DNA from: Oscillospiraceae bacterium
GTDB lineage: Bacteria; Bacillota; Clostridia; Oscillospirales; Ruminococcaceae
Assembly: GCA_017468365.1 (NCBI GenBank)
Contig: JAFUIS010000013.1
Location: 50,915-114,914 of the forward strand
Length of the DNA: 64,000 bases
Direction of reading: 5' to 3'
The notes beneath the pieces were generated by a model. The model saw nothing but the letters and a program-made list of their open reading frames with translations. It was not told the origin of the DNA and ran no database searches. The number at the start of each line of letters is the position of its first letter. Position 1 is the stretch's first letter. The position numbers and the translations under genes were made by a program. Below are positions 34,977 through 43,347 of this stretch, piece by piece.

Positions 34977-35152
34977 ACAAAAAAACGGCGGGTCTTTCGA
35001 CTCGCCGTGTTTTCAGCTGTTAGAATTGCTCGGAAACTAACATCTTTTGCTCTTTTTTGCTCTGACTATATGATACCTGCGGTTTGTGATGACTTTGTGA
35101 TGAACTGTTTTAACTTCGGTTACAATGTAAAACCAGTTTGGTTAAACTTTTT
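34976..35152 (-). ncRNA. Repeat copy 1: candidate small RNA with its own terminator
   Basis: About 175 bases nearly identical to 36978-37152 (roughly ten changes and a two-base gap). On the minus strand it ends in a strong intrinsic terminator, GACCCGCC-type stem (34985-35007) followed by seven T. A second hairpin, TGTTAG/CTAACA, precedes it. The tRNA genes to the right have their own terminator, so this is a separate unit. No clear SigA promoter or reading frame is visible. The remaining bases to 35261 hold only A/T-rich sequence. Confidence 0.5.
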
Positions 35153-35261
35153 CGAAAAACCGTTACAAAACCGAAAAAATATTAAAAAAGAGCAAAAAAA
35201 TAACTCCGCAAAACGGCCTTCCGTCTGCGAAGTTCATCTATGTAAAAGCTCCATACAATAG

Positions 35262-35286
35262 CAAAAAGCCGCTTATGTAGCGGCTT
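35262..35286 (-). terminator. Terminator of the tRNA-Asp/tRNA-Thr unit
   Basis: AAGCCGCT/AGCGGCTT stem, then TTTTTGC on the minus strand. Confidence 0.75.
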
Positions 35287-35288
35287 GA

Positions 35289-35364
35289 TGGAGCTGATAA
35301 TCAGATTCGAACTGATGACCTCTTCCTTACCAAGGAAGTGCTCTGCCTACTGAGCTACATCAGC
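35289..35364 (-). tRNA. tRNA-Thr (anticodon GGT)
   Basis: 76 bases with a complete cloverleaf. The acceptor GCTGATG pairs with TATCAGC, the anticodon stem-loop is CTTCC-TTGGTAA-GGAAG (anticodon GGT), the T-loop holds TTCGAAT, and CCA is encoded. It reads ACC/ACU codons. Confidence 0.96.
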
Positions 35365-35368
35365 AAAG

Positions 35369-35445
35369 TGGCGACCCGGAAGGGGCTCGAACCCTCGACC
35401 TCTAGCGTGACAGGCTAGCGTTCTAACCAGCTGAACTACCGGGCC
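35369..35445 (-). tRNA. tRNA-Asp (anticodon GTC)
   Basis: 77 bases with a complete cloverleaf. The acceptor is GGCCCGG, the anticodon stem-loop CTAGC-CTGTCAC-GCTAG (anticodon GTC), the T-loop TTCGAGC, and CCA is encoded. Four bases separate it from tRNA-Thr, so the two are one transcript. Confidence 0.96.
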
Positions 35446-35544
35446 ACAATGACCTTGTGGGGTCAACGTTGATTATTATACACGAGTAGGGTGTAATTGT
35501 CAACACTTTTTTTAAAATTTTTTCAAATTTTTTTGAAAAATAAA

Positions 35545-35575
35545 AAAGGGCAAAAACCTTTTGGTTTTTGCCCGA
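35545..35575 (-). terminator. Terminator of mtaB
   Basis: GGGCAAAAACC/GGTTTTTGCCC stem followed by TTTTTTA on the minus strand. Confidence 0.85.
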
Positions 35576-35580
35576 AAAAC

Positions 35581-36900
35581 TTATTTGAACATGCCGTCCG
35601 GGTCATATCCCACAGGGGGATTTTTGATCCTTCCAATACAAACGTCGCCTGAAACTCCGGTTATGATAACGTCCTGAACGGTGCAAAGAAGAGATTTGAC
35701 CGCCGGAATGACGACCGGGGTATAGTTCATGGTGTAACCTTGCATAAATCCGTCTTTTATCTCAGATTCGATAAGCACAGATTCGGTCTTGCCGACCTGT
35801 CTTTCAAGAAACTCTTTTCTGACTTTTTCGGCTCTTTCCGCCATTTTTGCGGCTCTTTCGGTTTTCACCGCGTTGGAAATCTGGTCGGGCATATCCGCAG
35901 CGTCGGTACCGGTTCTTCTGGAATAGGGGAAAACGTGAACTTTCGCAAAGCCCATTTCCTCAATGAAGCGGCAGCTTTCCTCAAAATCCTCATCGGTCTC
36001 ACCGGGGAATCCGACTATGACGTCTGTGGTAAGGCTTCCTTCGGGGAAGAATTCACGGATGTTTTCGACCACCTTGCGGTACATGTCGGTGTTGTATCTT
36101 CTTCTCATGCGGTTGAGGGTCCTGTCACAGCCGCTCTGGAGCGAAAGATGGAACTGGGGACAGAAATTAGGAAGCTTCGCAAGGCGCTCAACGTCCTCAC
36201 GGCTCAAAAGTTCCGGTTCAAGGGAGCTGAGGCGCACCCTCGGCATAATGTCGCAGGAAAGTTCCACCGCGTTAATAAGTCCAAGCCCAAGGTCTCTTCC
36301 ATAAAAAGGAAGGTTGATTCCCGCAAGAACAACTTCGTTGTATCCGTGGGAAAGAAGGCTTTCAAGTTCACGCTCAATGTCTTTAAGCGGTTTTGAGCGC
36401 ACGTGACCTCGCGCTTTGGGAATGATGCAGTAGGAACAGCGGTTGTCGCAGCCGTCCTGGATCTTTACAAAAGCTCTGGTTCGGTCAAGCATACCGCTTG
36501 CCTGCATTGGCTCAAATTCCTCAAAACTTTCGTGAGGGGTGATATGAACAACGCGTTTTCCGTCAAGAGCATCCAGAACCGCCGGAAGAACCTGGCTTCT
36601 GTCCGCAGAACCTGTCACAACGTCCGCTTCAAGAAGCGCCGAAGCCTCACCCGGAAAAGCCTGGGGATAACAACCGGTAAGCGCAATGACCGCGTTCGGA
36701 TTTTTTCTTCTGAAATGGCGGAGCATCTGGCGGGATTTTTTATCGCCGGTTCCGGTAACGGTGCAGGAATTTATGATAAAAACGTCAGCGCCGTTTTCAG
36801 GCTCGACAATTTCAAAACCGGCCTTGCTGAAAGCCTGTTCCATGATCTGGGTCTCGTATTGGTTCACCTTACAGCCAAGGGTAAAAAACGCAGCTTTCAT
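35581..36900 (-). CDS. mtaB: tRNA t6A37 methylthiotransferase MtaB
   Basis: MtaB is a radical-SAM enzyme that adds a methylthio group to t6A at position 37 of ANN-reading tRNAs. The 439-residue protein shows the N-terminal UPF0004 cluster cysteines (FTLGCKVNQYE, INSCTVTG, LTGCYPQ), the radical-SAM CDNRCSYCIIP motif, and a C-terminal TRAM domain with the MtaB-type linker (ERQVGKTESVLIE). I chose ATG 36900 behind GGAGGAGG. The nearby tRNA-Thr is an ANN-reading tRNA and so a likely substrate, though the closeness may be chance. Confidence 0.95.
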   Translation of the reverse strand: MKAAFFTLGCKVNQYETQIMEQAFSKAGFEIVEPENGADVFIINSCTVTGTGDKKSRQMLRHFRRKNPNAVIALTGCYPQAFPGEASALLEADVVTGSADRSQVLPAVLDALDGKRVVHITPHESFEEFEPMQASGMLDRTRAFVKIQDGCDNRCSYCIIPKARGHVRSKPLKDIERELESLLSHGYNEVVLAGINLPFYGRDLGLGLINAVELSCDIMPRVRLSSLEPELLSREDVERLAKLPNFCPQFHLSLQSGCDRTLNRMRRRYNTDMYRKVVENIREFFPEGSLTTDVIVGFPGETDEDFEESCRFIEEMGFAKVHVFPYSRRTGTDAADMPDQISNAVKTERAAKMAERAEKVRKEFLERQVGKTESVLIESEIKDGFMQGYTMNYTPVVIPAVKSLLCTVQDVIITGVSGDVCIGRIKNPPVGYDPDGMFK

Positions 36901-36977
36901 GTTTTCCTCCTCCAAAAAAGTTTTTCTAGCAATTTATTATACTATATAAAAAGACGTTTTACAAGCGGAAGAAAAAC

Positions 36978-37152
36978 ACAAAAAAAACGGCGGGTCTTTC
37001 GACTCGCCGTGTTTTCAGCTGTTAGAATTGCTCGGAAACTAACATCTTCTGCTCTTTTGCTCTGTCTATATGATACCTGCGGTTTGTGATTAGTTTGTGA
37101 TGAACCGTTTTAACTTCGGTTACAATGTGGCACCGGTTTGGTTAAACTTTTT
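36978..37152 (-). ncRNA. Repeat copy 2: candidate small RNA with its own terminator
   Basis: Second copy of the 34976-35152 unit. The terminator-side 60 bases are identical, and most changes fall in the middle and far part. It ends on the minus strand in the same hairpin and eight T, about 80 bases before mtaB. The pssA terminator lies just to its right, so the unit is again isolated. It could instead be a leader that attenuates mtaB, but copy 1 has no gene behind it. Confidence 0.5.
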
Positions 37153-37193
37153 TCAAAAAAGTTTACATTTTAAGAAAAATATTAAACAAATGT

Positions 37194-37227
37194 AAAAAAG
37201 AAGGATCTTCAAAGCGAAGACCCTTAA
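37194..37227 (-). terminator. Terminator of pssA
   Basis: AAGGGTCTTC/GAAGATCCTT stem (one G-U type pair), GCTTT loop, then CTTTTTT on the minus strand. Confidence 0.78.
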
Positions 37228-37233
37228 AATCCA

Positions 37234-37857
37234 TTATTTTCCGCTGCAAATTACAAGCACCGCAATGGCAATTCCCACCGCAACCATAAGCGGAATACCT
37301 TTTTTGTTCGGTTTTCCCATTTTGAATTTGGTAACAAAAGCAGCCGCGCATCCAAAAACCGCAACCTGATAAATTATTGGCATCGCGTTTTCAAAAAGGC
37401 TTCCGCAGCCAAAAATGGCGGGAAAGATGATAGCGGCGGAAGTTACCGGAAGTCCAAGATAAACTTTTCTTCTTCCGTCCTCTTTTTTCTGGCGTTTTGC
37501 CTCGTCAACGTTAAAATATGCAAGGCGGATTATGGCGCAAAGAAGATAAACAACGCAGGAAACGTAAAAAACGGGGCCGTTAAGACCAAGTCCGTAACCT
37601 ATTGCAAGAGGAAGAACACCAAAGCTGATAAGGTCGCAAAGGGAATCTATCTGAATTCCGAAGGCTTTTTCGTCATCGGTGCGCTTCATGGTGGAAGCAA
37701 CTTTTCCGTCAAACATATCGGTAAGTCCCGCAAAAAGAAGACAGATTACGCCCCAAAGCGGATAGCCGGAAGCGGAAAAGAAAATTCCGCAAACAGCCGC
37801 AGCCGCACCCATATATGTAAGTATTACGGTGTAGTTGTAAAAACCGATAAGATTCAT
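37234..37857 (-). CDS. pssA: CDP-diacylglycerol--serine O-phosphatidyltransferase
   Basis: PssA makes phosphatidylserine from CDP-diacylglycerol and serine in the membrane. The 207-residue protein has six or more hydrophobic helices and the CDP-alcohol phosphatidyltransferase motif spread over DMFDGKVAS and FGIQIDSLCDLISFGVLP. The motif normally reads DG-x2-AR; here the Arg is Ser. All Asp residues are kept. The ATG at 37857 has GAGGTG at good spacing, and the frame extends five codons further. No psd gene is nearby in the window. Confidence 0.9.
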   Translation of the reverse strand: MNLIGFYNYTVILTYMGAAAAVCGIFFSASGYPLWGVICLLFAGLTDMFDGKVASTMKRTDDEKAFGIQIDSLCDLISFGVLPLAIGYGLGLNGPVFYVSCVVYLLCAIIRLAYFNVDEAKRQKKEDGRRKVYLGLPVTSAAIIFPAIFGCGSLFENAMPIIYQVAVFGCAAAFVTKFKMGKPNKKGIPLMVAVGIAIAVLVICSGK

Positions 37858-38008
37858 AAAAATGCACCTCAAAACAAAGAATAATGGTGGAATTGTTAAT
37901 GTTAAAGTTGTATAATAAAAATATTATAAAAAAGAAAAATTTATTAAAATATATAATATCACAAATTGCATAATAATACAAACTTTTCTTGATTTCGGAG
38001 TGATTTTT

Positions 38009-38713
38009 TTGGAAAATTTCGTAAGTTTAAAAAATGTCTGCAAAAGATATAAAATGGGCGAAGTAACGATAACCGCCTCCGACCACGTAAGTTTCGATAT
38101 CAAAAAAGGCGAATTCGTCATAATAGTCGGTCCTTCAGGTGCAGGAAAAACCACCATTCTCAATATCCTCGGCGGAATGGATACCTGTGACGAAGGCGAT
38201 ATAATCGTCGATGGAAAAAACATTGCAAAATATAATAACCGCGAACTTATTACTTACCGCCGCTATGATATCGGCTTCGTTTTTCAGTTTTATAACCTTA
38301 TCCAGAATCTTACCGCAAAAGAAAACGTCGAACTTGCTTCCCAGATATGCAAAGACCCCCTTGACCCCGAAGCCGTCATGCAGGAAGTGGGACTTGCCCA
38401 CCGAATGAACAACTTTCCGGCACAGCTTTCAGGCGGTGAACAGCAGCGCGTCGCAATTGCAAGAGCCCTTGCCAAAAATCCAAAGCTTCTTCTTTGCGAT
38501 GAACCCACCGGCGCCCTTGACTACGTAACCGGAAAACAGATTCTCCAGCTTCTCCAGGATTGCTGCCGCAAAGACGGAATGACCGTCATCGTAATAACCC
38601 ATAACCTTGCGCTCACCCCCATGGCGGATAAAGTCATCCATATCAACAGCAGCAAGGTCACCGGAATCGAAATAAACGAAAACCCCACCCCCATCGATCA
38701 GATAGAGTGGTAA
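38009..38713 (+). CDS. ABC transporter ATP-binding protein (LolD/MacB type)
   Basis: A 234-residue ATPase that powers the permease encoded next. Walker A is GPSGAGKTT, the Q-loop lies in GFVFQFYNL, the signature is [15 protein letters not shown], Walker B is [12 protein letters not shown] and the switch His is in VITHN. The layout is that of MacB/FtsE/LolD-type exporters. The best start is TTG 38009 with CGGAG 8 bases upstream. GTG 38000 overlaps that site. The permease follows after 31 bases. Confidence 0.93.
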   Translation: MENFVSLKNVCKRYKMGEVTITASDHVSFDIKKGEFVIIVGPSGAGKTTILNILGGMDTCDEGDIIVDGKNIAKYNNRELITYRRYDIGFVFQFYNLIQNLTAKENVELASQICKDPLDPEAVMQEVGLAHRMNNFPAQLSGGEQQRVAIARALAKNPKLLLCDEPTGALDYVTGKQILQLLQDCCRKDGMTVIVITHNLALTPMADKVIHINSSKVTGIEINENPTPIDQIEW

Positions 38714-38744
38714 AGTTTTAAAAAATATGAAAGGAGGGCGAAAG

Positions 38745-41700
38745 ATGAAGACCGCTTTCTTAAAAGATATTTTCCGCGAAATCGGCGGTTCAAAAAGCAG
38801 ATTCTTTTCGATTTTTGCAATAATCGCCCTCGGAGCGGGTTTCTTTGCCGGACTCAAAGCCACTTGTCCGGATATGCTCACCACCCAGGAACATTATTTT
38901 GAAAACCAGAATCTTATGGATATCCGCCTTGTTTCAACCTATGGTTTTGATGAAAAAGATATGGAAGCCATTCGTGAAACCGAAGATATAAGAGAAGTCT
39001 ATCCCGCCTATTCAAAAGACGTTTTTATTGAAAGTTCCGAAAGCGGCGGAATCATCGCAAAGCTCATGTCCGTTCCGGATAAAGGAATGAACAGCGTCGT
39101 CCTTCTCGAAGGCCGCCTTCCGGAAAATTCCGGTGAATGTCTTGTTGAAAAACATTCCCAAATGACCGAAATTTATGAAATAGGCGAAACAGTAAACGTC
39201 TATACCACCGATTCCGATGACCCCATAGAGGACAGCCTTTCAAGAACAAGCTGGAAAGTTGTCGGTTTCGTCATGACTCCCCAGTATATCGCCTATGACC
39301 GCGGAACCGCTTCCATAGGCGACGGTTCCGCCGACACCTTTATAATGGTGCCGGAAGAAAACTTTACCTATGACGTTTTTACCGAAGTTTATATCACCCT
39401 TGATTCCACAAAAGGCGTTCCCGCATTCGACGAAGGATATTCCTCCGCCGTTGAAGCCGCGGTGGAAAATTTTGAATCTCTTGCTGAAAAAAGAGAACCT
39501 CAAAGGCTCGAAGAAATAATTGCCGATGCCGAAAAAGAGATTTCCGATGCAAAAGCCGAAATCGCCGATGCGGAAAAGGAACTTTCCGATGCGGAAAAAG
39601 AACTTGCGGATGCCTATACCGAACTCACCGATGCCGAAAAGGAACTAAAAGACGGCTGGAACGAATATTACGACGGCCTTAAAGAATACCGCGAAGGAAA
39701 AGCCGAATTTGAAAGCGAGATAGCCGATGCCGAAAAAGAACTGGAAGACGGCGAAAATCAGCTTTCAAGCGGCTGGGCAGAATATAACGAAGGAAAAGCC
39801 GGGTTCGAAAGCGGTTACGCTCAGTTCATGGACGGACTTTCTTCCGCGGGAATAACACCGGAGGACCTTTACAATAACCGCAAAACAATCGAAGACCAGA
39901 TTGCCCAAATAGAAGCCATTCCCGAAGCTATGCGCCCGCCAATGGCTGTCCAGGGGCTTGCCTATCTCAAAACTCAGCTTGCAGAAATAAATTCCACCAT
40001 CGCAGTTTATGAACAGCTTCTTTCCGCAAAAGCGGAACTCGACAGCGCCTACGATACCCTTCGTTCCTCGGGCAGAGAACTCCTTGACGGAAGAAAGGAA
40101 CTGGACGAAGCAAAGGCGGACGGTCAGAAAGAACTTGATGAAGCCGCCTATGAACTTTATGACGGCTATAAAGACCTCACCGAAGGCGAAAAAGAACTTG
40201 CCGACGGCTGGGAAGAATATTACGACGGCCTTGAGGAATTTGAAGAAGCAAAAGCCGAAGCCGATGCCGAAATAGCCGATGCAAAAATCGAGATAGCCGA
40301 TGCCGAAGAGGAACTCAAAGACCTCAAAGAACCGGTCTGGTACGTTTTTACCCGCGAAGATAACCCCGGTTACAGCAGCTATGAAAGCGACGTTTATATA
40401 ATCGAAAGTGTCGGAAAAGTTTTCCCCATATTCTTCTTCCTGGTGGCAATGCTCGTTTGTCTTACCACAATGACAAGAATGGTCGAAGAACAGCGCACCC
40501 AGATAGGCACAATGAAAGCCCTCGGTTACGGAAAAGGTGCGATAATGGCAAAATTCATCGTCTATTCCTCTTTTGCAAGTATAAGCGGCGCGGTTTTCGG
40601 TGTGGGACTTTGCAACTTCGTCTTCCCGATAATAATTTATGCCGCCTATGCAATGCGCTATATAATCCCCGATATCGAATTTGTTGCGCTTCCGGGAATG
40701 TGGCTTCTCGTTATCGCAGTTTGTGTGCTTTGCACAAGCCTTGCGGTAATAATGTCCTGCTATGCTGAACTTCGTTCCAACCCCGCGGAACTTATGCGCC
40801 CAAAAGCTCCGAAAGCCGGAAAACGCGTTCTCCTCGAAAGGATACCTTTTATCTGGAAACGCCTCAACTTCAACAGAAAAGTTACCGTCCGCAATCTTTT
40901 CCGCTATAAAAAGCGAATCTTTATGACTATTCTCGGAATCGCAGGCTGCGCTGCGCTCACCATAACCGGATTCGGACTTTTCTCTTCCATTTCCGTAATT
41001 CTTGAAAAACAGTACAGCGAACTTTTTAACTACGACCTCATAGTTGCCCTGGATACCGACGCCGAAGAGGAAGAACGAAGAAAAGTCCTCGAAGAACTCG
41101 ATTCCAACGAAATATCCGCAGAAAACCTCAAGGCTTTCGTAAAAGCCGCCCAATATGAGGGCCTCGGAAAAATAAACCTCGTCGTGCCCGAAAGCGAAGA
41201 GGAATTCAAAAAAATGGTAACCTTCCGTGACCGCGTTTCCGGCGAAGTCTATGAACTCACCGATGAAGGGATCATAATCACCGAAAGGCTTGCCGAAATG
41301 TTCGAACTTTCCACAGGCGATGAGATGACTTTTTACAGCGACGAGCGGGAATTCACCGCAAAAATAACCGCAATAACCGAACATTACGCGATGCATTTCA
41401 TCTATATGACCCCGGCGCTTTATGAAGACATCCTCGGCGAAGAAGTACTGATGAATTCCGTTTTCACAATAATGTCTGACGACGGAAAAGAAGCTCAGGA
41501 AAAACTTGCGAACACCCTTACGGAATATGACGGCGTGCTAGCTCTTTCTTTCTCAAGAACGGCAATGGATTCCTTTAACGATACCGTACAGAATCTCAAC
41601 TACGTCGTGGTGCTCATAATCGTATGCGCTGCCGCTTTGGCTTTCGTTGTTCTTTATAACCTTACCAATATCAACATCACCGAAAGAGTGCGCGAAATCG

Positions 41701-41996
41701 CCACCATAAAAGTTCTCGGCTTCTATGACGGCGAAGTTTCTGCCTATGTATTCCGCGAAAACTTCATCCTTTCGATACTCGGCGCAATGGCGGGTCTTCT
41801 TCTCGGAAAAGCCCTTCACGCCTTCGTCATCGGCGTCATCCAGACGGATGAAATAATGTTCGGAAGAGGCCTTCCGCTTTGGGTCTATGCCGTCGGTTTT
41901 GTAATGACTCTTATCTTCTCCATGCTCGTAAACGGAATAATGTTCTTCCGCCTTAAAAAGATAAGCATGGTCGAATCCCTCAAATCCGTCGAATAA
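38745..41996 (+). CDS. FtsX-like ABC permease with a long extracellular coiled coil
   Basis: A 1083-residue membrane protein. One helix near residues 20-40 is followed by an outer domain, then a heptad-rich stretch (about 258-545) built of repeats such as ADAEKEL and ELADGWEEYYDG. A block of three helices follows (PIFFFLVAMLVCLTTMTRMVEEQRTQIGTMKALGYGKG), then a second FtsX block with two more domains at the C-terminus. This matches two-FtsX-domain mechanotransmission-type permeases. It may expel a substrate or drive an outer-surface protein. AAAGGAGGG supports ATG 38745. Confidence 0.9.
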   Translation: MKTAFLKDIFREIGGSKSRFFSIFAIIALGAGFFAGLKATCPDMLTTQEHYFENQNLMDIRLVSTYGFDEKDMEAIRETEDIREVYPAYSKDVFIESSESGGIIAKLMSVPDKGMNSVVLLEGRLPENSGECLVEKHSQMTEIYEIGETVNVYTTDSDDPIEDSLSRTSWKVVGFVMTPQYIAYDRGTASIGDGSADTFIMVPEENFTYDVFTEVYITLDSTKGVPAFDEGYSSAVEAAVENFESLAEKREPQRLEEIIADAEKEISDAKAEIADAEKELSDAEKELADAYTELTDAEKELKDGWNEYYDGLKEYREGKAEFESEIADAEKELEDGENQLSSGWAEYNEGKAGFESGYAQFMDGLSSAGITPEDLYNNRKTIEDQIAQIEAIPEAMRPPMAVQGLAYLKTQLAEINSTIAVYEQLLSAKAELDSAYDTLRSSGRELLDGRKELDEAKADGQKELDEAAYELYDGYKDLTEGEKELADGWEEYYDGLEEFEEAKAEADAEIADAKIEIADAEEELKDLKEPVWYVFTREDNPGYSSYESDVYIIESVGKVFPIFFFLVAMLVCLTTMTRMVEEQRTQIGTMKALGYGKGAIMAKFIVYSSFASISGAVFGVGLCNFVFPIIIYAAYAMRYIIPDIEFVALPGMWLLVIAVCVLCTSLAVIMSCYAELRSNPAELMRPKAPKAGKRVLLERIPFIWKRLNFNRKVTVRNLFRYKKRIFMTILGIAGCAALTITGFGLFSSISVILEKQYSELFNYDLIVALDTDAEEEERRKVLEELDSNEISAENLKAFVKAAQYEGLGKINLVVPESEEEFKKMVTFRDRVSGEVYELTDEGIIITERLAEMFELSTGDEMTFYSDEREFTAKITAITEHYAMHFIYMTPALYEDILGEEVLMNSVFTIMSDDGKEAQEKLANTLTEYDGVLALSFSRTAMDSFNDTVQNLNYVVVLIIVCAAALAFVVLYNLTNINITERVREIATIKVLGFYDGEVSAYVFRENFILSILGAMAGLLLGKALHAFVIGVIQTDEIMFGRGLPLWVYAVGFVMTLIFSMLVNGIMFFRLKKISMVESLKSVE

Positions 41997-42088
41997 AAAA
42001 TATTTTATAAAATGCGTGATAAAGGCTTTTATTTTCCAAAAAAGCATGTTATAATATATCCATCTAATTATGTCTGGAGGATGCTACT

Positions 42089-42271
42089 ATGCTCAGAATT
42101 GAAGATCAGATTGAAAACTCTACCGCTATGATCAAAACCGTTGATTATATCGAATCCCAGATTCGTAAAATCAACCCCGATGAAGGTACTGCTGATGCTT
42201 TCGTTGTCGAAGCAAAAGCCGCTATCGAAAAACTCCGCGCAATCATGAAAGACGGCGGAATCATCAGATAA
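42089..42271 (+). CDS. Small helical protein, function unknown
   Basis: A 60-residue protein, wholly helical in appearance (MLRIEDQIENSTAMIKTVDY, then IEKLRAIMKDGG), with a strong GGAGG site, a TATAAT at about 42050 and its own terminator. It has no cysteines or signal peptide. I do not know the family. Confidence 0.7.
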   Translation: MLRIEDQIENSTAMIKTVDYIESQIRKINPDEGTADAFVVEAKAAIEKLRAIMKDGGIIR

Positions 42272-42291
42272 GATTAAAAAGCGTAAAGATA

Positions 42292-42323
42292 AAAGCACCG
42301 GTCGGAAACGACCGGTGCTTTTT
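42292..42323 (+). terminator. Terminator of the 60-residue gene
   Basis: AAGCACCGGTCG/CGACCGGTGCTT stem, GAAA loop and T-run. Confidence 0.9.
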
Positions 42324-42332
42324 TGTGTTCAA

Positions 42333-42368
42333 AAAAGCCGTGCTCAAAATTTGAGCACGGCTTTTATT
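42333..42368 (-). terminator. Terminator of the ROK gene
   Basis: AAAGCCGTGCTCAAA pairs with TTTGAGCACGGCTTT, with A-run on the left that reads as a T-run on the minus strand. Confidence 0.85.
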
Positions 42369-42377
42369 TTGTGTTTT

Positions 42378-43328
42378 TCAGAATCCGAGAAGACCCGCAC
42401 CGATGATTCCTGCGGAGTTTCCGAGGGTGGCTTTAACTACCTTTGGAGCTTCAATGGTCTCGTTTGCGTAACAAAGTTTTGCAACCTTTTCGTTCAGCGG
42501 ATCAAGAAGGGAAGCACCCTGGTTAGAAACGCCGCCGCCGAGAACGACTACCTCAGGACGGAAAATGTTGACAATGCCGGAAATTCCGTCTGCAAGATAG
42601 CTGATATACTGTTCAACAATGGCTTTGCCGGTTTCATCGCCCTGATCTGCCGCATCAAAGGCGGTCCTTCCGCCAATGTTGTCAAGGTTGCCTTCGCACA
42701 TCTCCCAGATAAGGGATTCCGGATGCTGCTCGGCCATTTCTCTGGTCTCGCGTTTAAGAGCATTTGCGCTTCCGTAAACTTCAAAGCATCCGTGTTTTCC
42801 GCATCCGCATTTTACGCCGCCGTGAACAAGCGGAATATGTCCGAATTCACCGCCGAAACCGTTGCATCCGGGAAAAAGCTTTCCGTCAATAACAACGCCG
42901 CCACCAACACCGGTGCCAAGGGTTATCATGATAAGGCTCTGATACTGTTTTCCGGCTCCCGCGTAATATTCGCCCATTGCGGCGCAGTCCGCATCGTTTC
43001 CGAGAAGAACCGGAAGTCCGATGCGCTCTTCAAGAAAAGGAACTGCGTCAACGTTGTGCCAGTTGATGTTCGGAGCAAGGATAACGGGACCTTTGTTGCT
43101 TCTGCAAACGCCGGGAATACCTATTCCTACGAATGCAATGTCCGAAACTTCCATTCCGGCTGCGGCAATGGTGTCAAGGGTGCCCTTTGCCATCTGTTCA
43201 AGAAGTGCTTCGGGATTTTTGTTGTCTTCAACGGGAACGCTGTATTTGAATACAAGTTCGCCTTCTTCGCTTACAATACCGATACCGATGTTGGTACCGC
43301 CAAGGTCAATGGCTGCAGAATACTTCAT
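42378..43328 (-). CDS. ROK-family sugar kinase, probable glucokinase
   Basis: A 316-residue ROK kinase. Visible are the phosphate motif AIDLGGTNIGIG, GIGIPGVC, the catalytic Asp in LLGNDADCAA, ITLGTGVGGG, the ROK zinc motif GHIPLVHGGVKCGCGKHGCFEVYGS (read in parts) and the ATP-binding VVLGGGVS. Glucokinase is the most likely role because the protein is complete and has no helix-turn-helix. The sugar cannot be fixed from sequence. GGAG supports ATG 43328. The rodA gene ends just upstream. Confidence 0.9.
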   Translation of the reverse strand: MKYSAAIDLGGTNIGIGIVSEEGELVFKYSVPVEDNKNPEALLEQMAKGTLDTIAAAGMEVSDIAFVGIGIPGVCRSNKGPVILAPNINWHNVDAVPFLEERIGLPVLLGNDADCAAMGEYYAGAGKQYQSLIMITLGTGVGGGVVIDGKLFPGCNGFGGEFGHIPLVHGGVKCGCGKHGCFEVYGSANALKRETREMAEQHPESLIWEMCEGNLDNIGGRTAFDAADQGDETGKAIVEQYISYLADGISGIVNIFRPEVVVLGGGVSNQGASLLDPLNEKVAKLCYANETIEAPKVVKATLGNSAGIIGAGLLGF

Positions 43329-43347
43329 ATTGCACACTCCAAAAAAA

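Noticed and set aside
35289-35445. tRNA genes as an integration site for a mobile element
   Set aside because: No integrase nearby and no repeated tRNA 3' end. The flanking repeat copies are not tRNA-derived.
39530-40330. Repetitive DNA in the permease gene as a tandem repeat or CRISPR-like array
   Set aside because: The repeats are short, uneven and in frame. They encode the heptads of a coiled coil.
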